Part shown: positions 45,381 through 55,191 of the stretch, piece after piece | Layout of the letters: the number at the start of each line of letters is the position of its first letter | Position numbering within the stretch: position 1 is the stretch's first letter | Position numbers and translations under genes: made by a program | Assembly (NCBI GenBank): GCA_002794735.1 | Contig: NBAZ01000003.1 | Span: 2,418,001-2,482,000 of the forward strand | Source of the DNA: Pyrrhoderma lamaoense | Taxonomy: Eukaryota > Basidiomycota > Agaricomycetes > Hymenochaetales > Hymenochaetaceae | Direction: 5' to 3' | Length of the DNA: 64,000 bases | The notes under the pieces: model-generated | Told to the model about the DNA's origin: nothing | The model's database searches: none | Seen by the model: only the letters and a program-made list of their open reading frames with translations

Positions 45381-45848
45381 CTACTGACAGTTGCTTATAA
45401 CCGGTAAATAGCTTATGGTACATATTGTTATCAGCTTCACTTTATTTAGATCAAGTGACCGAGTTCCTCTCCGTCTTTGAGTTTGTTCTCTCCGTCCAAA
45501 AGTTGATACCTCGTGTGAACGGTATGTTTCGAATAGTACGAAAGAAAGTGATCCTGTTCTAAAAAAGCTCAAATTTTCAATTAAAAGGTTTACGTACATC
45601 TTACTCATGTAAGCGATATAGCTTTCACCACGTGTGTTTCTTGCATGAATTCTGCCAATTTCGTGTGTGATAGTGTTACCCATGATCTCTCGAAAATACA
45701 ACGTCTTGCAAAAGGGCTGCATCAGTACATCAGTAACATGTGGGTCCCAATCCCGTTGCATTTGATCAAGAAGATATATTTGAATCCACAAAAATGATTG
45801 TAATACATAACAAGGCAGTTCAGATACAACTTTAATTCCTACAGACAC
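45381..45848 (-). other. Repeated open stretch upstream of kinase copy A
   Basis: Open on the minus strand for about 150 codons (IKVVSELPCYVLQSFLWIQI, DVLMQPFCKTLYFREIMGN, RGESYIAYMSKMYVNLLIE). It is repeated with deletions at 48343-48708 in unit B. I recognise no domain. It may be non-coding sequence that happens to be open, or part of an older kinase 5' region. Confidence 0.35.
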
Positions 45849-45865
45849 CCTTCATGAGTGTCTGT
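45841..45865. repeat. Inverted repeat downstream of kinase unit B
   Basis: Same 8-bp stem (ACAGACAC / GTGTCTGT) as at 42934-42958. Confidence 0.8.
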
Positions 45866-46029
45866 ATAACATACATGCGGTAGGATATATTTATTAGCTA
45901 GACAGAATAGGAAGAGTGAGAAAAGTGTAAAAAGAGTGCTCTGAAAATGTTTGGCTACATATGAATTGAGGAAGAAAGTCACATCGTTGAGAGTATGATG
46001 CATCAGTATCATTTTCTAGAAAGATAGAT

Positions 46030-47619
46030 TTACTGAGGGAGCTCTGCAAGAACTTGGTTAATTGTCGGTCTCCTCATGGGATCTTGGTGCCAGCAGCGGG
46101 TGATTAAGTTCCACAATTTATCATCAAGACCTCGCGCAATTACTTCTGGATCTGTTGGTCTTGGAGGGCGTTCACCTTCCCGCATCTTCCTGACCACTTC
46201 TAATGCACGAATGAGCTGATGGAAGGGGAGAAGGCCAGTCATAATCTTTGAAAGGAGAAAGTTGTACAATTATTTAGTAGTATAGATGTGAGTAGAGAGC
46301 CTTGTTTAGCAGCGTACCTCAAGGACTGTCATGGAGTATGAGAAGACATCAGATGCCAGACTCAAAGTGCCATCAGTTGTCCACAGCTCTGGGGCAAGCC
46401 ACCTAAAGTTAACTATCGATCCACGGAAATAGTTAAAGGGATCTCCGGTGAGATCATCAAAGATCTATATACTCATTGATTTTAGGACCTTAGCTAGGAG
46501 ATAGGGATTAATTGCCCACCTTCCGGAGACCAAAATCAGCTAGGACTGGTTGACCTTCGTCATTTATAAGGATGTTTGCCTGATATGTAAAGCAATTAGA
46601 ATATCAATATGACATTAGGTACGTTAGAGTACAGACTGCTTTGATGCCACCGTGTATAATGGGTCTTTCCCGATTATGCAGAAGAGCGAGCCCCTCAGCT
46701 ATGCGTCGGATCTGAAATGGGATATCATAAACATATTGTTCGTAGCTCATAGTAAGCAATGGAGAGCGTACAATTGGCTTCCGATCAACATGTGGGTTCT
46801 TTGTGATATACGTGAATGTATCTCTATTACTCATCCACGGGCTCACCATATATCTATTTCCGCCCTTGTTTGAATAAAATTTCTAGATGATTTAGACTTT
46901 AACCTACGTAATGTTTCCATCACCGAACATAGCTCCCCAGAATGGTAGGATATGATTATAATGATCTTCCTTCCCTACCTCTCTCCAGATTTCCACCTCA
47001 CGAAGAAAACGCTACATAACAGGGAATTAGAATAAGGCTTATAGATAGGTATTATCTTTCCGTACCGCTTTTATCTTGTCTGTATCATTTTTGGGACGAA
47101 ACTCCTTGATCGCACATTTCTTGCTACCAAGATATTCACCTTCCCATATTTCGAACATCGCGCTAACTGTAACCGGCATGATATCAACTTTCTTAACTTC
47201 TCCATGTTTAAGTTCAATGATGGGAAGGAGTTGTCCGCTATTCTCCTGCCAGGTAGGTAGCTCCTGTGCTAAGCTGCTATGGCGGGTGTCTCCCATGGTG
47301 AAGGTTCCCATTTGCTGTTGCATCTCACTCATCACCCTTACAGTTTCCTCGGGCTTCTGTTTTAAAAGGTTCTTAACATCACTGGTTTTGAAAGTACTTG
47401 TTATAGCTGTAACTTACCTCTTGGTCAGATCGCCTGTTCTTCTCGTTTTGTGCCATTGTATTGCGTATAACCAGGGGAGGGAAACTGAAGCTGCAAATTA
47501 ATGTGTTGATTGCTTGATTGCACAGGTTGATATCACTGGAGATTTAGTTCTGAGGGGAGAATTCCTTGGCTTGAGGAGTATTTATCCATCCAATCATTCG
47601 AAGAGTTTTCTCCTCTAGC
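46030..47619 (-). CDS. TKL kinase, tandem copy B, catalytic Asp lost
   Basis: Same exon plan as copy A. Differences: the N-lobe reads VDIMPVTVSAMFEIWEGEYL and CAIKEFRPKNDTDKIKAVR; the catalytic loop reads PIIHGGIKA, so the HGD Asp is Gly; DFG is kept (PVLADFGL). The activation-segment exon is of a different type (DDLTGDPFNYFRGSIVNFRW, ELWTTDGTLSLASDV), matching the 40.6-kb fragment rather than copies A and C. The last exon reads HQLIRALEVVRKMREGERP and ends LAELPQ at 46030. The N-terminal acceptor is lost as in copy A (TTGG). With the proton-acceptor Asp missing this copy is expected to be a pseudokinase. Confidence 0.8.
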
Positions 47620-47919
47620 AACCAATGTAGTTTTGTGGTCCAGTAAAGCGATGCACGTAGTACAAAGGGATGCCTATTCTTGCAAGATGTAAGACATAAT
47701 CATGTTTGATTCTTCAGTTAATATTATCCATATAAGTCGCGCGGGCCTTCAATTTGGTAGCTAGGTGGCCCGTGAATGGCTAGACATATGCACAACCTCA
47801 TATTGTATTTTCCAGATATAGGATGCAAAGGGAGTGCATATACTCACTACAACAATAAAATTTAAGTTCATGTTTCAATCAGTTCCCGTATGTTATCGGT
47901 CCACCATAAAAATGATTAT

Positions 47920-48117
47920 TCAAAGAAGCAGAATATTAGTCCCTAATTTGTATTTGACATCATAATTGCACCAACAAACGGAAAGCGCTGTAAATGGGCC
48001 TACGGATGCGATCCGAAAGACAATGGCGACCACTTTGTTCGAAGTCATGCGAGTATTCTCGTGTTTCCTGCCATTTACTACTACATCTTCGGCGATGGGA
48101 GCTAAAAGCGGTACCAA
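47920..48117 (-). pseudogene. Decayed N-terminal exon of kinase copy B
   Basis: Near-identical to 45053-45240 of unit A: MVPLLAPIAEDVVV, then KHENTRMTSNK. It shares the same decay, so the N-terminal exon was lost before the A/B duplication. Confidence 0.55.
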
Positions 48118-48700
48118 TGACTAGTGACATTACGTAGAATGACTTGAATAAATGGCGATAACTCTACAAGTCACAAAGAGCCACAAATATATGAGTACAA
48201 TAAACTAGAGCTGCTTTGCGGAGAAGAGCCGTGTAGGTTAAATCCTAGATCTACTGTCCTTTGTGAACTGCTCTACTGACAGTTGCTTATAACCGGTAAA
48301 TAGCTTATGGTACATATTGTTATCAGCTTCACTTTATTCAGATCAAGTGACCGAGTTCCTCTCCGTCTTTGAGTTTGATACCTCGTGTGAACGGTATGTT
48401 TCGAATAGTACGATAGAAAGTGATCCTGTTCTGAAAAAGCTCAAATTTTCAATTAAAAGGTTTACGCGCATCTTACTCATGTAAGTGATATAGCTTTCAC
48501 CACGTGTAATTCTTGCATGAATTTTTGTGCGTGTGATAGTGACACCCTCTCGAAAATGCAACGTCCTTAAAAAGGGTTGCATCAGTACATCAGTAACATG
48601 TAGGTCCCAATCCCGTTGCATTTGATCAAGAAGATATATTTGAATCCACAAAAATGATTGTAATACATAACAAGGCAGTTCAGATACAACTTTAATTCCT

Positions 48701-48725
48701 ACAGACACCCTTCATGAGTGTCTGT
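48701..48725. repeat. Inverted repeat downstream of kinase unit C
   Basis: Same 8-bp stem (ACAGACAC / GTGTCTGT) as in units A and B. Confidence 0.8.
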
Positions 48726-48889
48726 ATAACATACATGCGGTAGGATATATTTATTAGCTAGACAGAATAGGAAGAGTGAGGAAAGTGTAAAAAGAGTGCT
48801 CTGAAAATGTTTGGCTACATATGAATTGAGGAAGAAAGTCACATCGTTGAGAGTATGATGCATCAGTATCATTTTCTAGAAAGATAGAT

Positions 48890-51004
48890 TTACTGAGGGA
48901 GCTCGGCAAGAACTTGGTTAATTGTCGGTCTCCTCATGGGATCTTGGTGCCAGCAGCGGGTGATTAAGTTCCACAATTTATCATCAAGACCTCGCGCAAT
49001 TACTTCTGGATCTGTTGGTCTTGGAGGGCGTTCACCTTGTTGCATTTTAATGAGCACTTCTGGTGTCCGCTTGAGCTGATGGAAAGGGAGAAGACCAGTC
49101 ATAACCTTTGAAAGGAGAAAGTTGTACAATTATTTAGTAGTATAGATGTGAGTAGAGAGCCTTGTTTAACAGCGTACCTCAAGAACTGTCATAGAATATG
49201 AGAAGACATCAGATGCCGGACTCAAAGTGCCATTAGTTGTGCATAGCTCTGGGGCAAACCACCTATACGAGTCACTCAATCCACGGGTTTGGGTAAAGGG
49301 GACTCCGGTAAGTTCCTCCATAATCTATATACACTAACTTTAGGAACCCGACTGCGAGGCAAAGATATACTACTTGCCTTGGAAAGACCAAAATCAGCAA
49401 GGACTGGTTGACCTTCGTCATTTATAAGGATGTTCGCCTGATATGTAAAGCAATTAGAATATCATATGGCCCCCGATACATTGGGAGACAGACTGCTTTG
49501 ATATCACCATGTATAATGGGTCTTTCACGATTATGCAGAAGAGCGAGCCCCTCAGCTATGCGTCGGATCTGAAATGGGATATCATAAACACATTGTTCGT
49601 AGCTCATAGTAAGCAATGGAGAACGTACAATTGGCTTCCGATCAACATGTGGGTTCTTTGTGATATACGTGAATGTATCTCCATTACTCATCCACGGGCT
49701 CACCATATATCTATTTCCGCCTTTGTTTGAACAAAATTTCTAGATGATTTGGAGTTAAACTTACGGATAGGTTCCATCACCGAACATAGCTCCCCAGAAT
49801 GGAAGGATATAATTATTATGATCTTCCTTCCCTACCTCTCTCCAGATTTCCACCTCACGAAGAAAACGCTACATAACAGAGAATTAGAATAAGGCTTATA
49901 GATAGGTATTATCTTTCCGTACCGCTTTTATTTTGTCCGTGACTTCAACGAAACGAAGAACCTTAATAGCACATTTCTTGCTACCAAGATATTCACCTTC
50001 CCATATATCGAATGTCGCGCTACCGCTGACCGGGTTGCTCCCGACTTTCCTAACTTCTCCATGTTTAAGTTCAATGATGGGAAGGAGTTGTCCGCTATTC
50101 TCCTGCAAGGTAAGTAGCTCCTGTGCTAAGTTGCTATGGCGGAAGTCGCCCATAATGAAGGTTCCCATTTGTTTTTGCATCTCACTCATCACCCTTACAA
50201 GTTCCTCGGTTCTCTGATTAATTGAGCTCTCGATATCGATAGTCTTGCTACTGATTGCTGTGAGATAGCTAAAATTTATCGCTTGATCCAGTTGTCTGTT
50301 CTTCTCATATTGTGCCATTGTGTTGTGTATTTCGAGGGACGATGTGATTTGGAAGTTAGACATGAATGCGTCGATTGCTTGATTACAACGTTTAATATCT
50401 TCAGAAATTTCGTTCTGAAGGAAGAATTGTTTGGCTCGGGGGGTATTTATCCATCCAATCATTCGAGATTTTATTTCCTCTAGCAACCTGTTTGACCTTG
50501 TGAGTCAGAGAAGCGATGCATGTGGTATATAGATGCGTGTGATACAAAATGTAAAATGCAAGTAGAACTGGGTGCCTCTGAATGGACTCATAAAGGACTG
50601 GACAGATGCACCGCCTCGCTTTTGACATTGTCGCTCTACAATTCAGGTTTCATTGAAATGTACTCACAGTCTACATGATTCAACTAGCTCCTGTAAGTTT
50701 TCAGGCGCCTGAGAGCTACTACTATTTCGTATAGCATACAACAATTGCTCGCACCGCTGGCCAAGTTCTTTCACTTCAATTCTGTACCATGAATCGATCA
50801 GTGTTGTAATTAGGATTATAGCCTGGAAGCTTATGTTTACTTATTAGTGCGGACGTTCTCGCAAAGCTGTATAATTGCGACAACGACTCCAACAACAGGA
50901 GATAAGAATGGTACCGGAGCAAGATCGGAAGCAATGTTCGCAGTGACCATTGCAGTCGCAGCGATTGCATTTCCAGCAATTCTGTAGCCTGAATGGGCAC
51001 TCAT
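48890..51004 (-). CDS. TKL kinase with four-helix-type N-terminal domain, tandem copy C
   Basis: The complete member of the array. Exon 1 MSAHSGYRIAGNAIAATAMV, IASDLAPVPFLSPVVGVVVA, IIQLCENVRTN; exon 2 IEVKELGQRCEQLLYAIRNS; exon 3 LLEEIKSRMIGWINTPRAKQ, DIKRCNQAIDAFMSNFQITS, then the kinase start (CAIKVLRFVEVTD). The P-ALSP-VG-A-V-I-L-E-V--NK start, the RC--L and the CNQAID-F-ITSSLEI helix resemble the N-terminal helical bundle that precedes many basidiomycete TKLs and is compared with the MLKL/HeLo-type four-helix module. Kinase motifs: IIHGDIKA, ADFGLSK, TGVPFTQTRGLSDSYRWF, RCWHQDPMRRP, ending LAELPQ. The catalytic Asp and DFG are intact. The intron after FGLSK appears to use a GC donor (AAG-gcaag). 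Expected size about 560 residues. Confidence 0.85.
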
Positions 51005-51372
51005 TGAGACTATTGACTTTGTAATTTGGTTGGCGATCTGCGCAGTCGATAGATAACGATGAGGTATATGCGTGAGGGGTGGTACAATGCAGAATGACTA
51101 GAACAGAACGTATTGACTCTGAAGGAGCAGAGTACGGCTTTAGTAACTCACAAGGAGCTATATAAGTACGAATACGCGCACAAGCTGGATGAGGACAGCC
51201 TCAAAGAGTTGCACCGCCTTAATTGACTACTGGTGTGTCCATCAACCATCAGTTGCACAGATACATTTTGGATCACAGCGCCTTCTTTACTCTTTACGTA
51301 GATTCACGTATTACGTACGCGCATAATTTACATCCGTTTTTTACTCTTCTCCCTTTTTGCACGGAAACTATC

Positions 51373-52604
51373 ATGCCTATATCCTTATTTCCACCAGATT
51401 CGAGTCTTGATGATTCATTTGAGCTTCCGAAATTTATTAATATGCTAATCAAAGGACCATACCCACCATCAGCACCCATTAATCTATGCATATCATTCCT
51501 CAAATCCCTTCCAGAAGATCAATTTACCAGAAAGAGAGCTCTTATTTTATCCTCAAGCCAAGAGAGGTTCGCATCTACTCTGCAAGAGTATAATGACGCA
51601 TGGCTAAAGGAGAACGCCATGAAAGGGGCTTATGCGCCTATCTTATCTTATGTCGATATTGTGTAATGTACAAGTTTTGTTGATCTCTTTTTGTTAACGC
51701 TGATAGAATAAGTATGATACTTTGTACCACCATGGCCGTAAAATTATCACCCGAAACTCAAATTAAAAACGAAATAGTTATCCACCTAGCGTTACACATT
51801 GGCTACTGTTCCTTTCGTTATTAAAACCACTGGTTAACGAACCCACTTATACTGCAACAAAACAAGCTACCGCTCTTCCTCATATACCATCTCTTATCGT
51901 ATTGCATGAACCATCAGCTTTTTTCCTTTCATCTGACTATGTTGACTCACCGCGGTATGCTCCTAATCTTCTCGTCATAGACATGTAAAAATCGCTAAAC
52001 TTGTTCACAATATAGTCTAACCCTTTCAGGTTATCTCCAACTCATCACTTCAGCTTTCTCTGCGGTGTCTTTTCTTTCAAACTCTGTTGAGGCTGTCTCG
52101 CCTCTTGGGAGTAAAATCTCCCTAATCTTGCTCGATTCCCGATTAGAAGCATTGCGACTTCCAATAACGAATCCACCCACGCCTTCTAGGCGGCTTTTCT
52201 TCAACCACGTTGAAGAGAGAGAAAGTACGGTACGGGTAGAACGAGTTGAACGGTTTGTGGAACGATATTTTGAATGGGTCGGTCGTGTGCTTGACGTACA
52301 GGAGGCAGGAAGTAAGCTATAATAATACTGTCCGTTTGTATATTCCCTTTTACTGATATCTTAATTATATTACTGCGTAGCCCCTAGGACACCGCCTCAT
52401 CACAGCACTTTTGACTTCTCACAAGAATTCAAGAGCCGCAATGGAACATACAAGCTAATATTAGAAAAGCGTATAAATGCTTGCGACGAATTCAGTGAGG
52501 AAAGTGATGAGAAAATTGAGTATACTTGGTCAGAGGTTAGAACAAGCCAGAAGAGGGGAATTATCCCAGAGACTGTTTTTAGGTACGGAGATGGTGTATC
52601 CTGA
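51373..52604 (+). CDS. Conserved-looking protein of unknown function
   Basis: Starts MPISLFPPDSSLDDSFELP; then GPYPPSAPINLCISFLKSLP, ALILSSSQERFASTLQEYND; intron at GTGTAATG; VTHWLLFLSLLKPLVNEP, LPHIPSLIVLHEPSAFFLS; intron; LQLITSAFSAVSFLSNSVEA, GSKISLILLDSRLEALRLP, RVERVERFVERYFEWVGRV; intron; TFDFSQEFKSRNGTYKLIL, KIEYTWSEVRTSQKRG ending YGDGVS. The alternation of helices with hydrophobic strands (ALILSSS, SLIVLHEP, SLILLDS) suggests a RecA-like or Rossmann-type fold without a Walker A motif, as seen in some Rad51-paralogue-like or Elongator-type proteins. That is only a guess. The open multi-exon frame with in-phase introns supports a real gene. Confidence 0.6.
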
Positions 52605-52906
52605 TTTAGTAGGATATAGACATAGCTGCAAGTGTTGCCCCTTGCTGAGCATCTTGACTAGTAAGGCTATTCAGACTTATACATTCATATCCTGAATACC
52701 TAAATATAAGCCAGCGCCTAGGAGATATAAGGAATCTCTCCTACCGAACTTTTTACCAGAATTTCTTGTTGAATGTCACGCTGTTAATTGAATAGATTAC
52801 CTAATTTGATAATTTGAGCTCCGCATTCTTCGTATCGCGCCATGATTACTGGTTTTATTATAAGAATCATAATCATCCTGCGGAGCGCTCTAGTTTATAT
52901 TCAGAG

Positions 52907-54201
52907 ATGGAAGCAAGTTTGACCGAGGCTTTACGAACCTCCCCCAGAGAAATAGATGGAAGTAGTTCGATCAGAATCTATGATAGTATAGCATCAAAAT
53001 CATGGGGTAACGGCGGGTCAGATAGCTCTCGGCACCATGAGAGGAATACTAGATACTAATAAATTTTATACTTTGCGCCCCATAACGTATAGTACAACTC
53101 ATGGAGGTATGCAGCTTTTTATTCACTTTTTGGTGCTGACTGGATAGGTTATAAGGCTACGCTGTTGGAATTGTACTTTCAGCTGCTGCGCACTTTCAAT
53201 CTCTCACGTCTCATCCCGACCCACTTCATATAACGGCACATTATCTACAACCTATTCAAGCCGGTGCTTGTACAGTGACTATTGAGAGAGTGCGACAAGG
53301 AAAGAGTCAAACTCTTTTAGACGCTGAGTTAACTCAGGATGTACGTGACGTTTCGCTGGTTATCATACTAGCTTTCTCTTCAAACTTTTGGTCTTATACC
53401 TTCGTAGGGAACACCCAAAATACTCACTCGTATCGTATATGGTGTGCTCCCTGATCTCTCAATGGCTTCGCCATCGGATAGATTGACATTAGTAACGCCA
53501 AATCCTTGGCAAGACGTATACCTCTTTCACACCATCCTGTTAGAGCAAAGCTCGACAAGCCGAGTTCAAAGCTCCTATACCAGAATAAATCAGAAGATAT
53601 GTACTTCAAAGAAAAAAATATTCAGAGGCCCTTAGGGAGGAGAGCTGATAACGTTTCGGAGAAGCTCGTGAAACTAGCGTAGACAGTCTAGCCTCAGGGA
53701 CTTTTGAATGGGCTGCTTGGTTTGAACTGAAAAACAAAGATGATCGAATAAATCTAACAATGCTACCATTCTTCGCTGATTGTATGCGAAACCTTCCCAG
53801 CTTGCTCCCCCGAGAACATCGACCTGGTCCAAGGTATAATACTTTTGTCTTGATTGTAATTGCTACGTCGCTGATCATGATGTCTTGAAAGTTGGTTTGC
53901 CACAGTCGTTTTGACAGTTGATTTCAACTCAAAAATACCTTCATTTGATTCGACGCTTCCTCACAAGAGTCTATTTGCACCAAGGACTGTTGGTATCTAT
54001 TCTACAGGCCGGTTTATAGTAGAAGGGCGCCATGATCAATACGTTGAGATATGGACCTCGCCAAGTGAAATTGGATGTGGATCAGAAAACTTCGATGACA
54101 ATTGGAGGGAGAAACAGATATGCTTGGCTACCTCAACTCAAATGGCTCTCACTATTCCGGAAGAAAGATCACGAAGAAGAAAGGAAAACAGTCGTTTATG
54201 A
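52907..54201 (+). CDS. Acyl-CoA thioesterase-like protein (double hotdog)
   Basis: Thioesterase-superfamily protein, expected to cleave acyl-CoA. Starts MEASLTEALRTSPREIDG; THGG then YAVGIVLSAAAHFQSLTSHP, DPLHITAHYLQPIQAGACTV, GKSQTLLDAELTQD, GTPKILTRIVYGVLPDLSM form the first hotdog half; EARETSVDSLASGTFEWAAW, FFADCMRNLPSLLPREH, VVLTVDFNSKIPSFDS, APRTVGIYSTGRFIVEGRHD, YVEIWTSPSEIG and WREKQICLATSTQMALTIP form the second half. The HPDPL-H and ATSTQMAL motifs are typical. Two problem joins: the exon ending SKSWG needs one more G at the donor to stay in frame with TTHGGY, and the join near 53600-53670 is unresolved. Convergent with the next gene. Confidence 0.78.
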
Positions 54202-54286
54202 ATCTATACCCAACGTTCCGTTTGCATACACGTATTATAGTTTAGTATATCACATGAACAAATACTACTATGTGCATTTTTTCTGG

Positions 54287-54743
54287 TCATAATTTCGCTC
54301 TGTCCCCTAAAGGCATAAGGATTTTGTGTAACCCATCTCTTAGCCGGGCATTCATCTCCTTTACCGGGCGTCTATCTGCACGATCGACAAAGACATGGGT
54401 ATAGCCACCGACAGCCCTGGCCATCTTTGATTTACCCGAGCCTATGTCGTCTTCTGTTCCTGAGAAAAATCCGACTTCGTAAGAGACTGAGCTACGACCG
54501 AGTTTTACTACTTTGAGCCCCAGTGATATGGTCTCAGGAAACGAAAAAGGCTCGAAGAAGTTGCAGTATGAGGAAACGACTAGGCCGATGGGTGGAAGTG
54601 AGTCGGATGCCTGATTTGTGAATGAAGGGCTTGGAATACACCCGCAATGTTCGGATAGATATGAATTAACTATCGAGTCAATAAGATGATAGTAAATGGA
54701 GTTATTGATATGGGAGTATTGATCATTATCACTCCAGCGGGTT
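54287..54743 (-). CDS. 4HBT-type thioesterase (5' exon unresolved)
   Basis: Single-hotdog acyl-CoA thioesterase. The exon after a TACAG acceptor reads TRWSDNDQYSHINNSIYYHL, IDSIVNSYLSEHCG, then PIGLVVSSYCNFFEPFSFPE, SLGLKVVKLGRSSVSYEVGF, MARAVGGYTHVFVDRADRRP, NARLRDGLHKILMPLGDRAK and a TGA at 54287. The RWSD-DQYGH-NN signature carries the catalytic Asp and the substrate-binding turn; the changed residue (YSH for YGH) is mild. The first exon, with start and any targeting peptide, must lie between 54744 and about 55150, but I could not fix it. Ends only 85 bases from the thioesterase on the other strand. Confidence 0.75.
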
Positions 54744-55191
54744 CTGTACGAGAGATTATAGGGTAATCATTAGGAGATGTGCGTTTACTTTGTGACATGT
54801 CAATTATTGCGATGTGTGATGTGTCGGTAAACGTTATGGAAAGTAATCATTCAACCCGGTTTGGCAAACAACATCCGTGGGACTTTAGTACCGTTTCAAT
54901 CAGTCTCCTATACTTGAAAGGTTTTCATCGAATTCGACAGTATGTGGATCCTGTCTGTATCAAGTCTGCCTGTACTGATGGTATCAGTGCTATTGGGTAT
55001 TCTCAGAGTCATGTATGGCGATGCTGACTGATGTTAACCCTAAAAAAAACTATAGGGTTGGTACTTTATCGAAGAAAGCTAATTTTGGCTTATCATTCCT
55101 GTGAAACGTATGCATATGGCTTAGATCTGTCATATAAGGCCGCTTAGCTGCACGGGAGTATGATCCAATAGCCGTATCTGTGTTACTCACC

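Larger units (their letters stand above)
42860..45765. repeat. Tandem kinase unit A (about 2.9 kb)
   Basis: First of three head-to-tail units. The hairpin markers are spaced 2907 bases (A to B) and 2860 bases (B to C). Each unit holds one TKL kinase gene on the minus strand plus a conserved upstream tract. Boundaries are approximate. Confidence 0.85.
45766..48625. repeat. Tandem kinase unit B (about 2.86 kb)
   Basis: Second unit, near-identical to unit A over long stretches (for example 44720-45200 and 47640-48115), with clustered differences inside the kinase exons. Boundaries approximate. Confidence 0.85.
48626..51004. repeat. Tandem kinase unit C (N-terminal half divergent)
   Basis: Third unit. 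It is close to A and B from the hairpin up to about 50200, then diverges in the helical N-terminal exons, which are intact only here. Confidence 0.8.

Noticed and set aside
45381..45848. A separate gene upstream of each tandem kinase
   Set aside because: The frame is open in unit A but shortened and altered in unit B, with no domain or splice pattern; more likely repeat-unit sequence that is open by chance.
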